A DNA stretch of 13,996 nt from JABWBR01 sp036741235 (GTDB lineage Bacteria > Bacteroidota > Bacteroidia > Chitinophagales > Saprospiraceae), in the NCBI GenBank assembly GCA_036741235.1, contig DAINSQ010000123.1, positions 1 to 13,996 on the forward strand. The letters run 5' to 3'. A program made the translations under genes and the position numbers. Below, one piece after another: positions 13,347 to 13,996 of this stretch. Each line of letters starts with the position of its first letter. Within the stretch, counting starts at the first letter, position 1. A model generated the notes under the pieces. That model did no database searches and was not told where the DNA came from. It worked only from the letters and a program-made list of their open reading frames with translations.

Positions 13347-13996
13347 TTAAGTATGACGTTTATTAGCACTTGACGAGATACGTTTACTAACACTCATTAG
13401 TTTGATTCTTGTAGCTTCATACTTTTCAGCATTCTCTGTAATAATAGTATTGGGCATAAAAATTACATCTTTGCCTTTCATCCAATTTTCAACTTCAGAA
13501 ATTTTTGGATCAAAACTATATATATGTCCCAAATATGTACGATTCGAATTATTCTCTTCAATAATGACAAATCCTCGATCAATATTGACAGTTTTTATAA
13601 ATCCAGATCTAAGATTAGATGTATCAATATAGGTTCTTAGAGAATTTAATTTATCTTTCAAATTAACATTCTCAGGAGTTTTTAAAATTTGAGAAAACTT
13701 AAAATCATTTTCGTATATTTCAATCATTTTTTTTAATTCATTGAAACGGTTAGTATTCTTAAAGTAAGTGCCAAGTTCTGAAATTGCTACCAGCTTAAGC
13801 TTTCCTTGTTTAAAAGTTTTATTTGGGTATTCTATAACATTAAATAAATGTTTTTTTGCACTTTTATCATCTCCAAGTTTTAAATATAAAATACCAAGCT
13901 TAAGGTTGGCACGGCTTATTGTGTCATAAACCTTAATATCCTTTGTGTTTATTTTTAAAATTTTATCACATTCATTGATTGCATCGGTATACTTAT
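13347..13996 (-). CDS. TPR protein with cold-shock-like C-terminal domain (5' end outside window)
   Basis: Reading from the window edge leftwards, the frame is open without a stop for about 215 codons and ends at 13347. The internal ATG at 13727 is therefore probably not the real start. The first visible 60 residues (KYTDAINECDKILKI, then ANLKLGILYLKLGDDKSA) have the spacing of tetratricopeptide repeats, which mediate protein contacts. The C-terminal part holds SGFIKTVNIDRGFVIIEE followed by YLGHIYSF, which resembles the first strands of a cold-shock/OB-fold RNA-binding domain (moderate similarity by eye). It precedes the NYN nuclease gene by 40 bases on the same strand. A TPR plus RNA-binding protein next to an RNase suggests the pair works together. 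The N-terminus and total size are unknown. Confidence 0.7.
   Translation of the reverse strand, partial: KYTDAINECDKILKINTKDIKVYDTISRANLKLGILYLKLGDDKSAKKHLFNVIEYPNKTFKQGKLKLVAISELGTYFKNTNRFNELKKMIEIYENDFKFSQILKTPENVNLKDKLNSLRTYIDTSNLRSGFIKTVNIDRGFVIIEENNSNRTYLGHIYSFDPKISEVENWMKGKDVIFMPNTIITENAEKYEATRIKLMSVSKRISSSANKRHT

Overview
The window looks like a scaffolded assembly (a run of ten Ns sits inside one gene) from a member of the Bacteroidota, probably the Saprospiria/Chitinophagia side. Reasons: small lineage-typical proteins (DUF5522- and DUF6580-like), a RibBA-type riboflavin enzyme whose GTP cyclohydrolase half has lost its zinc cysteines, promoter-like TAnnTTTG boxes, and a near absence of Shine-Dalgarno sequences. 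This assignment is an inference from gene content.

Left part (about 1-8650) is GC-rich, ordinary chromosome. Two leftward genes (a DUF6580-like membrane protein and a DUF5522-like Cys-rich protein) diverge from a rightward run: a family-1 solute-binding protein, an M1 metallopeptidase interrupted by the N gap, a GT4 glycosyltransferase, a membrane GT2 glycosyltransferase, a RibBA-like riboflavin enzyme, a VTC-domain polyphosphate polymerase and PurE. From the peptidase to PurE the genes are 6-18 bases apart or overlap, so they are probably co-transcribed. They cover peptide turnover, glycan synthesis, riboflavin and purine synthesis and polyphosphate, with no single shared pathway.

Boundary (8631-9060). 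PurE runs straight into a 10-bp tandem repeat. A GC-rich double-hairpin element interrupts that repeat array, and its inverted relative lies at the extreme left of the window. Next comes plain sequence, then a roughly 130-bp imperfect palindrome with the nested layout of an integron attC site. Base composition changes here from GC-rich to strongly AT-rich.

Right part (9061-13996) is an AT-rich accessory island with six genes, all leftward. In order of transcription they are: a TPR protein with a cold-shock-like C-terminus (its 5' end is outside the window), a NYN/PIN-like nuclease, a ParB-like-domain protein, a D12-class DNA adenine methyltransferase, an unrecognised 275-aa protein, and a 149-aa protein with a HEPN-type RNxxxH motif. 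The last four are tightly packed (16-bp overlap, then 40-bp and 2-bp gaps). They look like a modification-linked defence or restriction-modification module; the 275-aa and 149-aa genes are the unexplained candidate effectors. This is the best candidate for an undescribed system here, but its function is inferred from gene content only.
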